This document shows, piece by piece, positions 1 through 9,500 of a stretch of DNA of 22,486 bases; positions within the stretch are counted from its first letter, which is position 1, and every line of letters starts with the position of its first letter. The stretch spans positions 442,983-465,468 of the forward strand of contig NW_022985461.1 of the NCBI RefSeq assembly GCF_010093595.1. The letters run 5' to 3'. Under the pieces are notes generated by a model, which made no database searches, was not told the origin of the DNA, and worked only from the letters and a program-made list of their open reading frames with translations. The stretch is from Mytilinidion resinicola (lineage: Eukaryota > Ascomycota > Dothideomycetes > Mytilinidiales > Mytilinidiaceae). The translations under genes were made by a program, and so were the position numbers.

Positions 1-273
1 ACTCGGGTTGTAACAGCTACAACCTAGGATCAACAACTCATACGGTTCACGGTCACCTACGTACAGACTTGGAGTTGCTGGCATAGTAGCTGCCTACATG
101 CCTAGCCAGTTACAACTTCTACAGAGAGGGGTTGGGGTACGGTGACCTACCCTGCATAATGCTGCCTACCGCTGCCTCCAATTAGTGCTTCTGCCTATGC
201 ATACAGTCACTTCCTACGTAGTATATAGTTTGGCCTTCGGGCCCCCGAAATAAGACAGAGTTCACATCAATTT
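1..273. other. Non-coding left edge, possibly degenerate
   Basis: No reading frame or family can be recognised here. The stretch is rich in short related words (GCCTAC, GCCTAG, GCCTCC, ACCTAC) and opens with a perfect 7-bp inverted repeat with a 5-base loop at 6-24. It lies just beyond the point where the neighbouring DUF6601-like reading frame breaks off. It could therefore be inserted or decayed DNA, but no terminal inverted repeats or target-site duplication were identified. Confidence 0.4.
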
Positions 274-927
274 TCAACCTGAGTCAAGCAAGATCCATCC
301 AAAATTGCGGTTGAAGAAAACAGTATACCGATTGTAGTTGTACATGTACCCTCGAATGAAGGTTCCCGTTCGATAGAAATGAGAGAGTCTACAGATGAGG
401 TCGAGCCTGCTTAGCCGCAGTTCCCCATACTGATAACGTTTGTTGACCGTATCCAAGGCCTCGTGATCGATATTTACGAGCAGCGTGTCGACGAAAATGA
501 CCCAGTCCTCCCACTGCGTTTGGGGCGACAGTAATCCAAGCTCAGAAGCTATCTTGAGGTCGCTCGGGTGACGCACCAGCCAGACATAAGATAGCAAGAA
601 GCCACAGGCACTGGCGTGGAGATTCGCATCGCTGCAAATTGTGTCCACCCAAAATTGATGGTTCAAGAGGTAGTCGGGCAGCGGTTTCAGAAACACTCGC
701 GACTCATGCCAAACCAAGTGCAAGTCGGCCTGTTCGACGATGATAATTTGACGCTCTATCATCTTCTGCCGGTGTAGAGCCCGGGCGCATGTAGGCCTTC
801 CTGCTAGCCACAAGTATTTGTGGATTTTGTTGAGTCGCGAGACGTCCAGGTCAAGACGCACGAAATCCGTATGGTTGTTGCCCAGGCGTACGAGGTTGTC
901 TTGGTCACCGTGATATACTGCGGGCAA
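274..927 (-). pseudogene. DUF6601-family fungal protein, truncated remnant
   Basis: This 217-codon open stretch reads like the conserved core of a fungal family of unknown function that I recognise as DUF6601. Visible family-like blocks are VYHG near the start, LNKIHKYLWLAGRP at residues 32-45, EQADLHLVWH around 65-74, a GFLLSY segment, and KRYQYGELRLSRL in the second half. Two things are wrong. There is no ATG before the internal Met at about residue 56, so the open stretch begins at a TTG codon; the frame farther upstream (about 928-1000) has no ATG and meets a stop. As I recall the family, members continue after the NF.W motif into hydrophobic membrane segments, but here the frame stops eight residues after that Trp and none of the three downstream minus-strand frames encodes such a segment. 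A misjudged first exon could rescue the N-terminus but not the missing tail. Probably a pseudogene; the function of the intact family is unknown to me. Confidence 0.6.
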
Positions 928-1691
928 AGTTGAGTGTGCTGGATTCCCTGTTCGGATAGCACTAGTGGTAGGAGAGAAGGGGGGGATAACTGTCTTGGAG
1001 TGTCAGCCGCGATGAACATAAATACCCTAGAGAACTGACCGTGCGTTGTGCCATTTTGCTTAAAGCTTTAGTCCCCACATCTACGCAGGGGGTCAAAAAG
1101 GCCCGAGTAACAGACAAACTAGTAGCTCTTGGAGAGATGAAGAATGTGGGGTAGACATTTATCATGGCTCGAAGATTTGGTCCGTGCCGAAAGTCACGTT
1201 ATCATCAAAAAGAGCAACCAGGATTGAGAACCTCTTGATATTTTTCCAAAAACTAGAAGTGATGCAGATACTCGCTCAGAAAGATCTAATAGCAGAGAGA
1301 GGGTCATCACGGGTTCGTCGCATTCATGTGCGGCTGAGGGCAGCTGCCTGCTTCAACGACATACCTATTTCGCCAGTCGCTCTTACAGCCCATTCCACTA
1401 CGCTGTCGACTGAAGCCCTACATACTCGGAAGTATCGATATGGATCCTTCGAGGATAAAGTCTTTTTTGTCATTTCGCTACACTATAGAGTGACTACAGC
1501 TTCGCCGTACAAGGAGAGGCTGCCCCAACAGCACCTGAATTAGAGACGAATTGCACCCCACCGCTACAAATGTTGTGTTTCGGTCCTACATTGCGCAACG
1601 ATGAATCAAAAAGCACAGCGTTATTAGAAAGAGACCTTCAATTTAGGTACATGCAACGGAACCAGGAACCCTATTACCCAAGACAGCCGAC
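928..1691. promoter_or_regulatory. Intergenic region upstream of the NLR gene
   Basis: This 764-base stretch separates the minus-strand DUF6601 remnant from the plus-strand NLR gene and presumably carries the NLR promoter. It contains a plus-strand open frame of 119 codons (1184-1543). Another of 77 codons begins at 1570 and overlaps NLR exon 1 in a different frame. Neither resembles a protein family I know, and their composition is not convincingly coding, so I do not call them genes. A run of seven G lies at about 979-985. I see no clear TATA box or defined regulator site. Confidence 0.4.
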
Positions 1692-4600
1692 ATGGATCCT
1701 TCTACGCACACGACCTGCACGAAGGAGACGGTCAAGCCTAGCGGACTCAACATCTGGTCGAGCGAGTCTGCATCCGGATCTGCCCCAGAAATCGAGTGAG
1801 TAAGGTTGTCTCCGTGCCCGCACCAGACTAATATTGCATAGTATCATCCTTGTCCAAGGACTAGGCGCTCATCCATTCTACACGTGGGTTAAAAAAGCTC
1901 CAGCACCAGAAGTGACCGCACCAAGGAGGTTAAGGGATAAGGCGAAGGTCTGGAAGAGACGGACACGCGACAGAAATGGGGAAGGCAGCTCAGCGGAGGT
2001 GATGTGGCCTCGAGACCTACTTGTGCCTCGCTTCCAAAATGCGCGCATTGCTACATACAGCTACAAATCCGACTGGAAAGATCGCAACGTGAAGACCAGC
2101 TTGCGCGAGTGCGCTGAACAGCTCCTGAATGTATTGTTCCAGCATAGGCAGCATGAGCATGTAAGCGGTTTTTGTGCTTCCAGTGAGTGTCGTACCTAAC
2201 GCAACTACTACAATAGGAACGTCAGCGACCGCTCGTTTTGATCGGGCACAGCTTTGGAGGCCTTGTCATCCAACAGGTCTGCTGTATGTTAGTTGTTAAG
2301 CTAGATATCGCTGCTAACTGAAGTAGGCGCTCGTCATTGCCGTCCACCAGAAACCATTTGCAGATATACGCCGCTCTGTCGGAGGCATTATCTTCCTTGG
2401 GGCGCCTTTCCAGGGAAGTGATGTAGCCGTATACGGGAAATGGCTCGCTCAGGTTGGTGGATTGGATCCTACGTTGTTGGAGTCACTAGTCAAGGACTGC
2501 CCAAGCCTCCATGCTCTATCAAGAGATTTCTGGGGCAGTTATAGTAATTGGGATATTGTGTGCTTCTATGAGAACAAAGACTTCGTCTGTGGGCCTTGGA
2601 AAACACGTGTTTGTCTCGGCGTCTCTATTTACCGGTGTAACATACTAATCGCTTGCAGTTCGTAGACGCTCAATCAGCTAGTCTACTCGGAGAAAGGATG
2701 ATGTACTTGAATACCGACCATTCCGGACTGAACAAATTCAGTGGAGAGGATGACAGTAACTATGCATTGCTGCTCCCAGAGATTGAACGGATAGTAAGGG
2801 AGGGACCATCAGTCGTACTCAACCGGCATCGTAGAAATGGTATGGAACAGATAGGAGGCGCATACTCTTTGAAATCAGAGACTAACCAGTTAATTATAGA
2901 TCAATATGACTCCCTTGGAAACAAACACTGGATGGTCCCTCGCGCTCTTAACACCTTATTTACCGGACGCAAGGATTTGCTGGGACGAATACAAAATGCC
3001 TTCCTCAGTGACCGCCCTTCCGACCATCATACGCAGAGGACATTCGTGATTACTGGTCTAGGAGGACTAGGAAAGAGTGAGGTCACCCTACACGCTGCGA
3101 ATTTGATGCGAGAGGAGTACGTACTAATGGCGCTTCTTACGTGATTTCCCTTGGCTGACTATGATAGGTTCTGGGGAATCTTCTGGGTAGACGTCGACAC
3201 CCCTTCTCTCGCCGAAAGCGCCTTTATCAACGTTGCAAAAAAGATAGGATCATCGTCATCGGTTGATAAGCTGCAGGACGCGCTCCAAGTGCTTGCAAAC
3301 ACTAAGAAGAGCTGGCTTCTTATCCTCGATAATGCTGATGATCCAGAATTCGACTACCAGAAGTACCTCCCGTCTGGTACTCACGGTGCCGTGATCATAA
3401 CGTCCCGTGTCTCCGAATGCAGCCAGTACAATACAGTTGGATCCGAAGCACTTTTAGGTCTTGATATACCAGACGCCAAAAAGCTCCTGCTCAAATCCGC
3501 GAAAATCCATGAAGACCTACTCTACGATAGCCACGCGGAGGAAGTTGTCAATCTACTAGGATCGCATACCCTTGCACTAATTCAGGCTGGCGCATACATA
3601 GCGAACGGTCACAGCCGGTTGGAAGAGTACCCCGAAGTGTACAAGCGACAGCGCAAACGACTACTTGAGTACAAGCCGAAGCAGGGGCAGTCGAGATACT
3701 GCAACGTGTACGCCACGTTTGAAGCATCTGCCGATATTCTAGAGCGTTCTAACGACGAAGCTGCGAAAGATGCTCTGCGTTTGCTCGAAGTCCTATCAAT
3801 GCTATACTCCGGTAGTCTTCCTATGCAAATCTTTGAAGATGCATGGACAGGTTGCAGGGAGATTCTCCGTACGCCGTCCGTAGAAACTAGAGATATGGAT
3901 AGTCTGTCCCGTGAGCACATCTCTCGACTACCCGAGTTCATATCCACGCCCGCTGATGCCTGGGATCCCTACCGTCTCATCGAAGCGAGTTCTTTACTTG
4001 CATCCCTCTCTCTGGTTACAAAAGATTCCTCCGGGTTGTCCATGCATCCTCTCACACACGCCTGGGCTAAAGATCGCCAGGCGTCGGACCAGCAGGGGCA
4101 TTCTTGGATCAGCACAGGATGTATTCTTGCCCTATCCTGGTCCGAATCTACTCTTTCGCAGAGCGAGGAGAGACAACTACGACCACAAGTGCAGTCTTAC
4201 CTCGATATAGAAGTCAACGCAGCCTTCTCGTTCGGGCCTGAGACTATGGTGATCCCGATCTTTCTCCAGTGCGGCTGGATCCTGGACAAAATGCGAGATG
4301 ATTCTAGACTCGGTCATCTTCTAGACGACTTGTTTGCTAAACTTCATATCGACCCAAAAATTCCATCGCAGGAGTATTTACCGATCTATAATCTCGAAGC
4401 AAGGAGCTTATACAATCTAGGGCGACATGAGAGGGCCGTGAAGCTGCTAGAGCAGATTGTTAAGATTGAAGAAACCCTCGCGGAGGATCACCCAGATCGG
4501 CTGGCATCGCAGCACGAGCTTGCCCGTGCTTACGAGGCAAATGGGCAAATTTCGGAGGCCGTGAAGCTGCTAGAGCACGTCATCAAGATTGAAGGAACCT

Positions 4601-5673
4601 CGCTGGCAGAGGATCACCCTTCTCGGCTGGCATCGCAGCAGGTGCTTGCCAGTGCTTATCAGGCGAACGGGCAAGTTAAGGAGGCTGTAAAGCTGCTAGA
4701 GCACGTTGTTAAGATCCGCAAAATCACGCTTGCAGAGGATCACCCCGCTCGGCTGGCATCGCAGCACGCGCTTGCCTATGCTTATAAGGCGAATGGGCAA
4801 GTTCCACAGGCTATAAAGCTGCTAGAGCACGTTGTTAAGATTAAAACCACGCTAGCAGAGGATCACCCTTCTCGACTGGCATCACAGCACAACCTTGCCT
4901 GTGCTTATAAGGCAAATGGGCAAGTTAAAGAGGCCGTAGAGCTGCTAGAGCACGTTGTTAAGATTAAAAGAACCACGCTGGCGGAGGATCACCCAGATCG
5001 GCTGGCATCGCAGCATGCACTTGCCTATGCTTATCAGGCGAATGGGCAAGTTAAGGAGGCTGTAAAGCTGCTAGAGCACGTTGTTAAGATCCACAAAATT
5101 ACGCTTGCAGAGGATCACCCAGATCGGCTGGTATCGCAGCACGAGCTTGCCATTGCTTATAAGGCGACTGGTCAAGCTCCAAAGGCTGTAGAGCTGCTAG
5201 AGCACGTTGTTAAGATTAAAAGAACCGCATTGGAAGAGGATCACCCAGATCGGCTGGCATCGCAGCATGCGCTTGCCAGTGCTTATCAGGCGAATGGGCA
5301 AGTTAAGGAGGCTATAAAGCTGCTAGAGCACGTTGTGAAGATCCGCAAAATTACGCTTGCAGAGGATCACCCAGATCGGCTAGTATCGCAGCACGAGCTT
5401 GCCCGTGCTTATAAGGCGAATGGGCAAGTCCCGAAGGCCGTGGAGCTGCTAGAGCACGTTGTTAAGATTAAAGAAACCCTAGCAGAGGATCACCGAGAAC
5501 GGCTGGTATCGCAGCATGAGCTTGCCGTAGCTTATAAGGCGAATGGGCAAGTCAAGGAGGCCGTAGAGCTGCTAGAGCACGTTGTCAAGATCAGACGATC
5601 CAAGCTGTCCGACAATCATCCAGATCGAATTGTATCCGAAGAGTGGCTGGCCTACTGCTTAGGACAGGTATAA
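1692..5673 (+). CDS. Fungal NLR: SesB-like hydrolase, NB-ARC, TPR
   Basis: A STAND/NOD-like receptor of 1242 residues, predicted to act in the cytosol in non-self recognition or regulated cell death. Inferred exons are 1692-1795, 1842-2160, 2217-2276, 2327-2608, 2659-3116 and 3168-5673; the five introns are 46-56 nt and all joins keep frame. Residues 34-280 form an alpha/beta hydrolase of the SesB/SERAC1 type: a V.GLG.HP..TW-like opening, nucleophile Ser153 in GHSFGG, and probable catalytic His276 in a DHSG motif. A linker F.GR.DLL (about 356-363) leads to NB-ARC: Walker A GLGGLGKS (388-395, Lys394), Walker B LLILDNADD (458-466), sensor-like ITSR (485-488), a GLPL-like GSHTLAL (539-545) and an MHP motif at 700-702, the fungal counterpart of MHD. 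Residues 831-1242 are ten kinesin-light-chain-like TPR units. The start ATG fits because exon 1 leads directly into the hydrolase. Base composition is visibly more AT-rich than the FAS genes. Family known; ligand and effector partner unknown. Confidence 0.88.
4435..5673 (+). repeat. Ten-unit tandem TPR repeat inside the NLR gene
   Basis: Tandem 123- or 126-bp units each encode one 41- or 42-residue TPR. Units start at 4435, 4558, 4684, 4810, 4933, 5059, 5185, 5311, 5437 and 5560; the last is shorter and diverged, ending at the stop. Near-invariant parts are LLEHVVKI, EDHP.RL, SQH.LA.AY and NGQ. Units 1, 4 and 9 lack one codon after the KI pair. Variation concentrates at unit positions 12-15, 22, 29, 32 and 41-42. 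Such high internal conservation points to unit exchange by recombination or slippage, as described for repeat domains of fungal NLRs. All length changes are multiples of three. Confidence 0.95.
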
Positions 5674-6509
5674 CCCGATCAGCAGATTTGCTATCCAGGG
5701 CGTGCTTGGAAGCGGCATACAATATCTCCGAGGCATACTGGTGATGGAAAGCGCTAAACAGTTGAGGCATTCAGGTTATATAAGCGGTGTAGGTAGAGGT
5801 TGCCTAGGAACGTGTTTTCTATTATGTATAATAATTGTACATACTACTTAGATCTTGAACACGAACGCATGACGTTAAGAATAAGACGATGGAAGGTTAG
5901 ACGAAAGCTGTTACTCTACACACGACCCCTTCCCTTCCTCTTTTCCACTTCGCCTTTTTCTTCACCTTCCCGCTCCAATCTCCCTTCCAAGAATAAGATC
6001 GTCAAAGAGGTTCTTGCGCCGTCTCGCGGACGCCAACGGCTTCTACAAGATCGCGATCGCCTCAAAAACGGGAGGATGGGACTCTAGAGCTTTGACTGGA
6101 TGAGCAGACGTTGAGTTTCCTACTTCAAGTGTATTAGTATAACAATTCCAACACCAAAAGCGAACAGCGCAACAATCTCACCTCTCACCCTCACCCTCAC
6201 ACCAATCACACAAGAAAAAGTCTTCTAATAACAAAAACCCAACCATCTTCCCAGACAGCCAGTTCGCCTTCAATTCGCAGCCACAAGACACCACGTCTAA
6301 CTCAACTAAGATATTCTATATACACTCCCCTTCCTCGCCACCCACCCCTCCTTCTAATGACACGACACGTAAGAATGAAATCACCAAACCCACCCCCCCA
6401 GCGCCCATGAAAAAGAAAGCACAACACATTAAGACATTCGATAATTTACGCGGGCAAAAACGCGTCTATGCTCGCCATTACTACAGGACTACTCTCCCAA
6501 ACGCTTATT
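5674..6509. other. Convergent 3' intergenic region, NLR and FAS2
   Basis: The two genes point toward each other here, so this stretch should hold both 3' untranslated regions and polyadenylation signals. The left half is AT-rich with TATA/ATAATA-type words around 5776-5835 that could serve NLR 3'-end formation. The right half is C- and A-rich on the plus strand, including a (CTCACC)-like run near 6178-6205. A 95-codon plus-strand open frame at 5800-6087 has no recognisable family and is probably chance. No RNA gene was seen. Confidence 0.5.
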
Positions 6510-9500
6510 CTAGAAATGCGCCACCGCAACCGCAATAGCCTGCTCATCGCTGTGGCTAATGCTGACGCTGACCTTCTTGACGCCGGCCAGCTTGGCGGAT
6601 TTTTCGGCTTCGCCGGAGAGCTGGGGTGATGATGTTAGTAAAACTGGTAAAAGAGGGTGAGGACAGGGGAGGGGTGTGACAGCTTACCTTAACAACAGGC
6701 GCACCCGTCTCATCCGAGCCAATCTCAATATCCTTCAATGGGGCCCCAGCGCCCAACGACTTCACCCCGAGCGACTTGAACACGGCCTCCTTCGCCGACC
6801 AGCGTCCCGCGAAGCTAGCTTGCGGCGAGGGCGCCGCGTTGCAGTACTTCTGCTCCGCGGCAGTGAAGTTGCGCTCGACGAACGTGTCGTTCTCGATATT
6901 AATCGCCGCCACGCTCTCGACATCGACGCCGATCTTCGAGTGCTCCGACTGCGTCGCCGTCGCAAGCCGCTCGACCAACTTGCGCGTCTCCTCGGTCTTC
7001 GAGTCCTTGGGCGGCTTGGCGAGGCCCTTGGGCGAGTAGGCGTACTGCGCCGACTTGCTGTCGAGCGAGACGCGGGCCCGCGGGTTGAGGAAGACGTCGT
7101 TCATCTGCGCGTCCTCGTACGGCGACCTGTCCTTGGCGCGGAACATGGTGTTGTTGATGAGGCCGTCGTGGAAGTAGCGGTAGGCCTTCTTCTGGCGGGC
7201 TTCTACCTTTTGCTTGTATGTGGCGTATTCGCCGTACTCGAGCGCGGCGAAGAGATACTTGGGGTGGATACCAACGGCCTGAGCACCCTTTTGGCCGAAA
7301 CCGAACGACGTGACAGAGAAAGCTTTGACGCCATCGGTTTGGATGCTGCGCGATGGGTAGACGATGTAGTCGAATTGCTCCATGACCTTGTCAATGTTGT
7401 CGGCGTTGCGGTTACCCGGGACCAGGCCGGAGTTCAAGACTTGGAGGCAGCCGTTGAACATCCACGCACCGGCAGCACCCTTGGGATGACCTGTGAGGTA
7501 CTTTTGGAAGATGCCCAGAAGGGCGTTGCCCTTCTTGCGGCCAAGATGACGCATTTGCTGGCAGATGACATCGGATTCGTTCTTGTCGTTGGCAACGGTA
7601 GACGTGCCATGGAAGGAAGCAACATCTAGATCGTCAATTGTAAGACCCCACGTAGCAAGGGCACCACGTAGAGGAGCGATGCGAGGATCTGACTTCCAGA
7701 AGTTGTTACCCAAGCTGTTCAGCGCATCCTTTACCTGTCGCTTGGCTTCACGGTCAATGTGAGCAGTTCGTTCCGCAAGATACTCGGCTTCGTCAAAGGA
7801 CTCTCCACCAGCCTTCATGGCAGCGAGCTCCTCTTCCAGGTATAGGATCTCGGATTCCTGCCACTGGCTGATCTGCTTGCGACGTAGGTTCATCTGGCGT
7901 TTCCTGTACTTGATGTCTAGCAGAGGCGACTTGAACTTGGACTCAATCTCGCGCGCAGTGGTGAGAACACCCTTGCCTGGAGCAGGAACAGACCGGCCGA
8001 TCTTGTCAGTAGCCGTAGCAGTGAAACCAATGACACCATAGATTGGCACGCCCATGTCAAGGGCCAATCTAGCATCCATGATGACTTGCAGACCGCAACC
8101 TTGGGATTCCATGAAACCGTTCCTGGTGGTGGTTGTGGGTCGAGACATCTCCCCTGGAGTACGTCCGTGGGCAAACTCTTCCTCGGCGTTGCTTGTAGCT
8201 TTCATGTTGGCGAACTCGTATGATCCTTCTTCCTGGAAGTCATCGAAACCACCGACAAAACAGACTCTGGCCTTGCCCTCAACGATCGTGTCGTAACCAA
8301 TGTCGATGGATTCGACGGCAGTAGCGCAAGCTCCGACCGGCGTCTTGATTGGACCAGTCGACGACATCAACAACATGTTGACCCAGGCACTCATCGTGTT
8401 GATGAAAGATTCTTGTAGGATGTCCTTCTGAAGGGGCTTGTCCAAGAAACGATCCTTGTACATGCCTCTCAGAGCAGTGGTGCCACCAATACCAGAACCA
8501 ATACAGTTGCCCACTTCAGATATGTGCACATACTTGTAGAACTCGTAAGGATCGGTGATACCCGAGGAAAGCAAAGCTTCCGCGGTGGAGACCAAAACGA
8601 AGAGAGTGACTGGGTCCACTTGAGAGATGATGTCGTCCGGCACGCCGTACTTCTTTGCGTCCCAGCCAGTAGGAACCTGGCCGGCGACGAGACGGTCAAA
8701 GCGAAGAGCTTTGGGAATGAGAAGGGTAGCACCCTTCCGTAGGCGGACGGTGTACTCCCCTGAGTCGGGTATTTCGAAAATGTCGACTTTATCGCCATGC
8801 TCACGTTTGAACTCCTCAGCAGTCTCCTTCGAAGACTCAAATGGATCGAGGTCTTCTTCAATTTGGATCTCTTGCATGAGTTGCTTCTTTTTCGGATCAT
8901 AACCATTGAAGAGCTCTGGTTCGATGAGGCGGATACCAGAGTGCTCGAGGATGTGCTTTTCGTATTTCGCCTTGACATCTTTGTCGTCGACTGGCTCGTT
9001 GGTCTTCGCATCAACCCAACCAGAGTAGCTCTTTCCTTTAAGCGGACCGTTGTGATTCTTGATGAGGCCCATCATCCAGGACATTTCGATGCAGCCCTCC
9101 AGCGAGAATTCACCATAGGCCTCCATCTCCCACCGTGTCCTTGAGTTACCCCAAGGACCAACCTCGGCGAAACCAGTGACAACGACGACCTTCTCTAGAT
9201 CAACCATACCTTTGAGGTCGGAGTTGAGAGGCTTGACTTCGGTCTCCCAATCCGGAACCTTAGGAAAGTCGTACTTCATGTTGGCTCTCGGCTGCACCGT
9301 AGCCCTCTTGTACATGGCCTCGCTTTCCTCGCCATTGACAATCTTATTTTCGATGGCATTCTCCTTGATAACAGCCTTGCGAACGTCGGCGGTCTCCATG
9401 TGCTCCTTGCGGAGGTCTTGCATAAGATCCTTGAGGTTGGGAATGTACTGGAAGCCTCCGTTCAGATCAGCCCAGACAGGTTCGACCTGGCAAAGGTTGA

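Noticed and set aside
1184..1803. Two plus-strand open frames (119 and 77 codons) before the NLR
   Set aside because: No recognisable family, no convincing codon pattern, and the second overlaps the real NLR exon 1 in another frame.
1692..3167. NLR gene as a frameshifted pseudogene
   Set aside because: Every frame change coincides with a short GT-AG interval, and splicing restores family-like continuity at all five junctions.
5800..6087. 95-codon plus-strand open frame between NLR and FAS2
   Set aside because: Low-complexity Arg/Ser/Pro composition, no family resemblance, and location in the expected 3' untranslated regions.
6676..7629. 317-codon plus-strand open frame opposite FAS2
   Set aside because: It lies wholly antisense to the conserved ketosynthase and transferase region, has biased Arg/Leu composition and matches no family; a GC-rich shadow.
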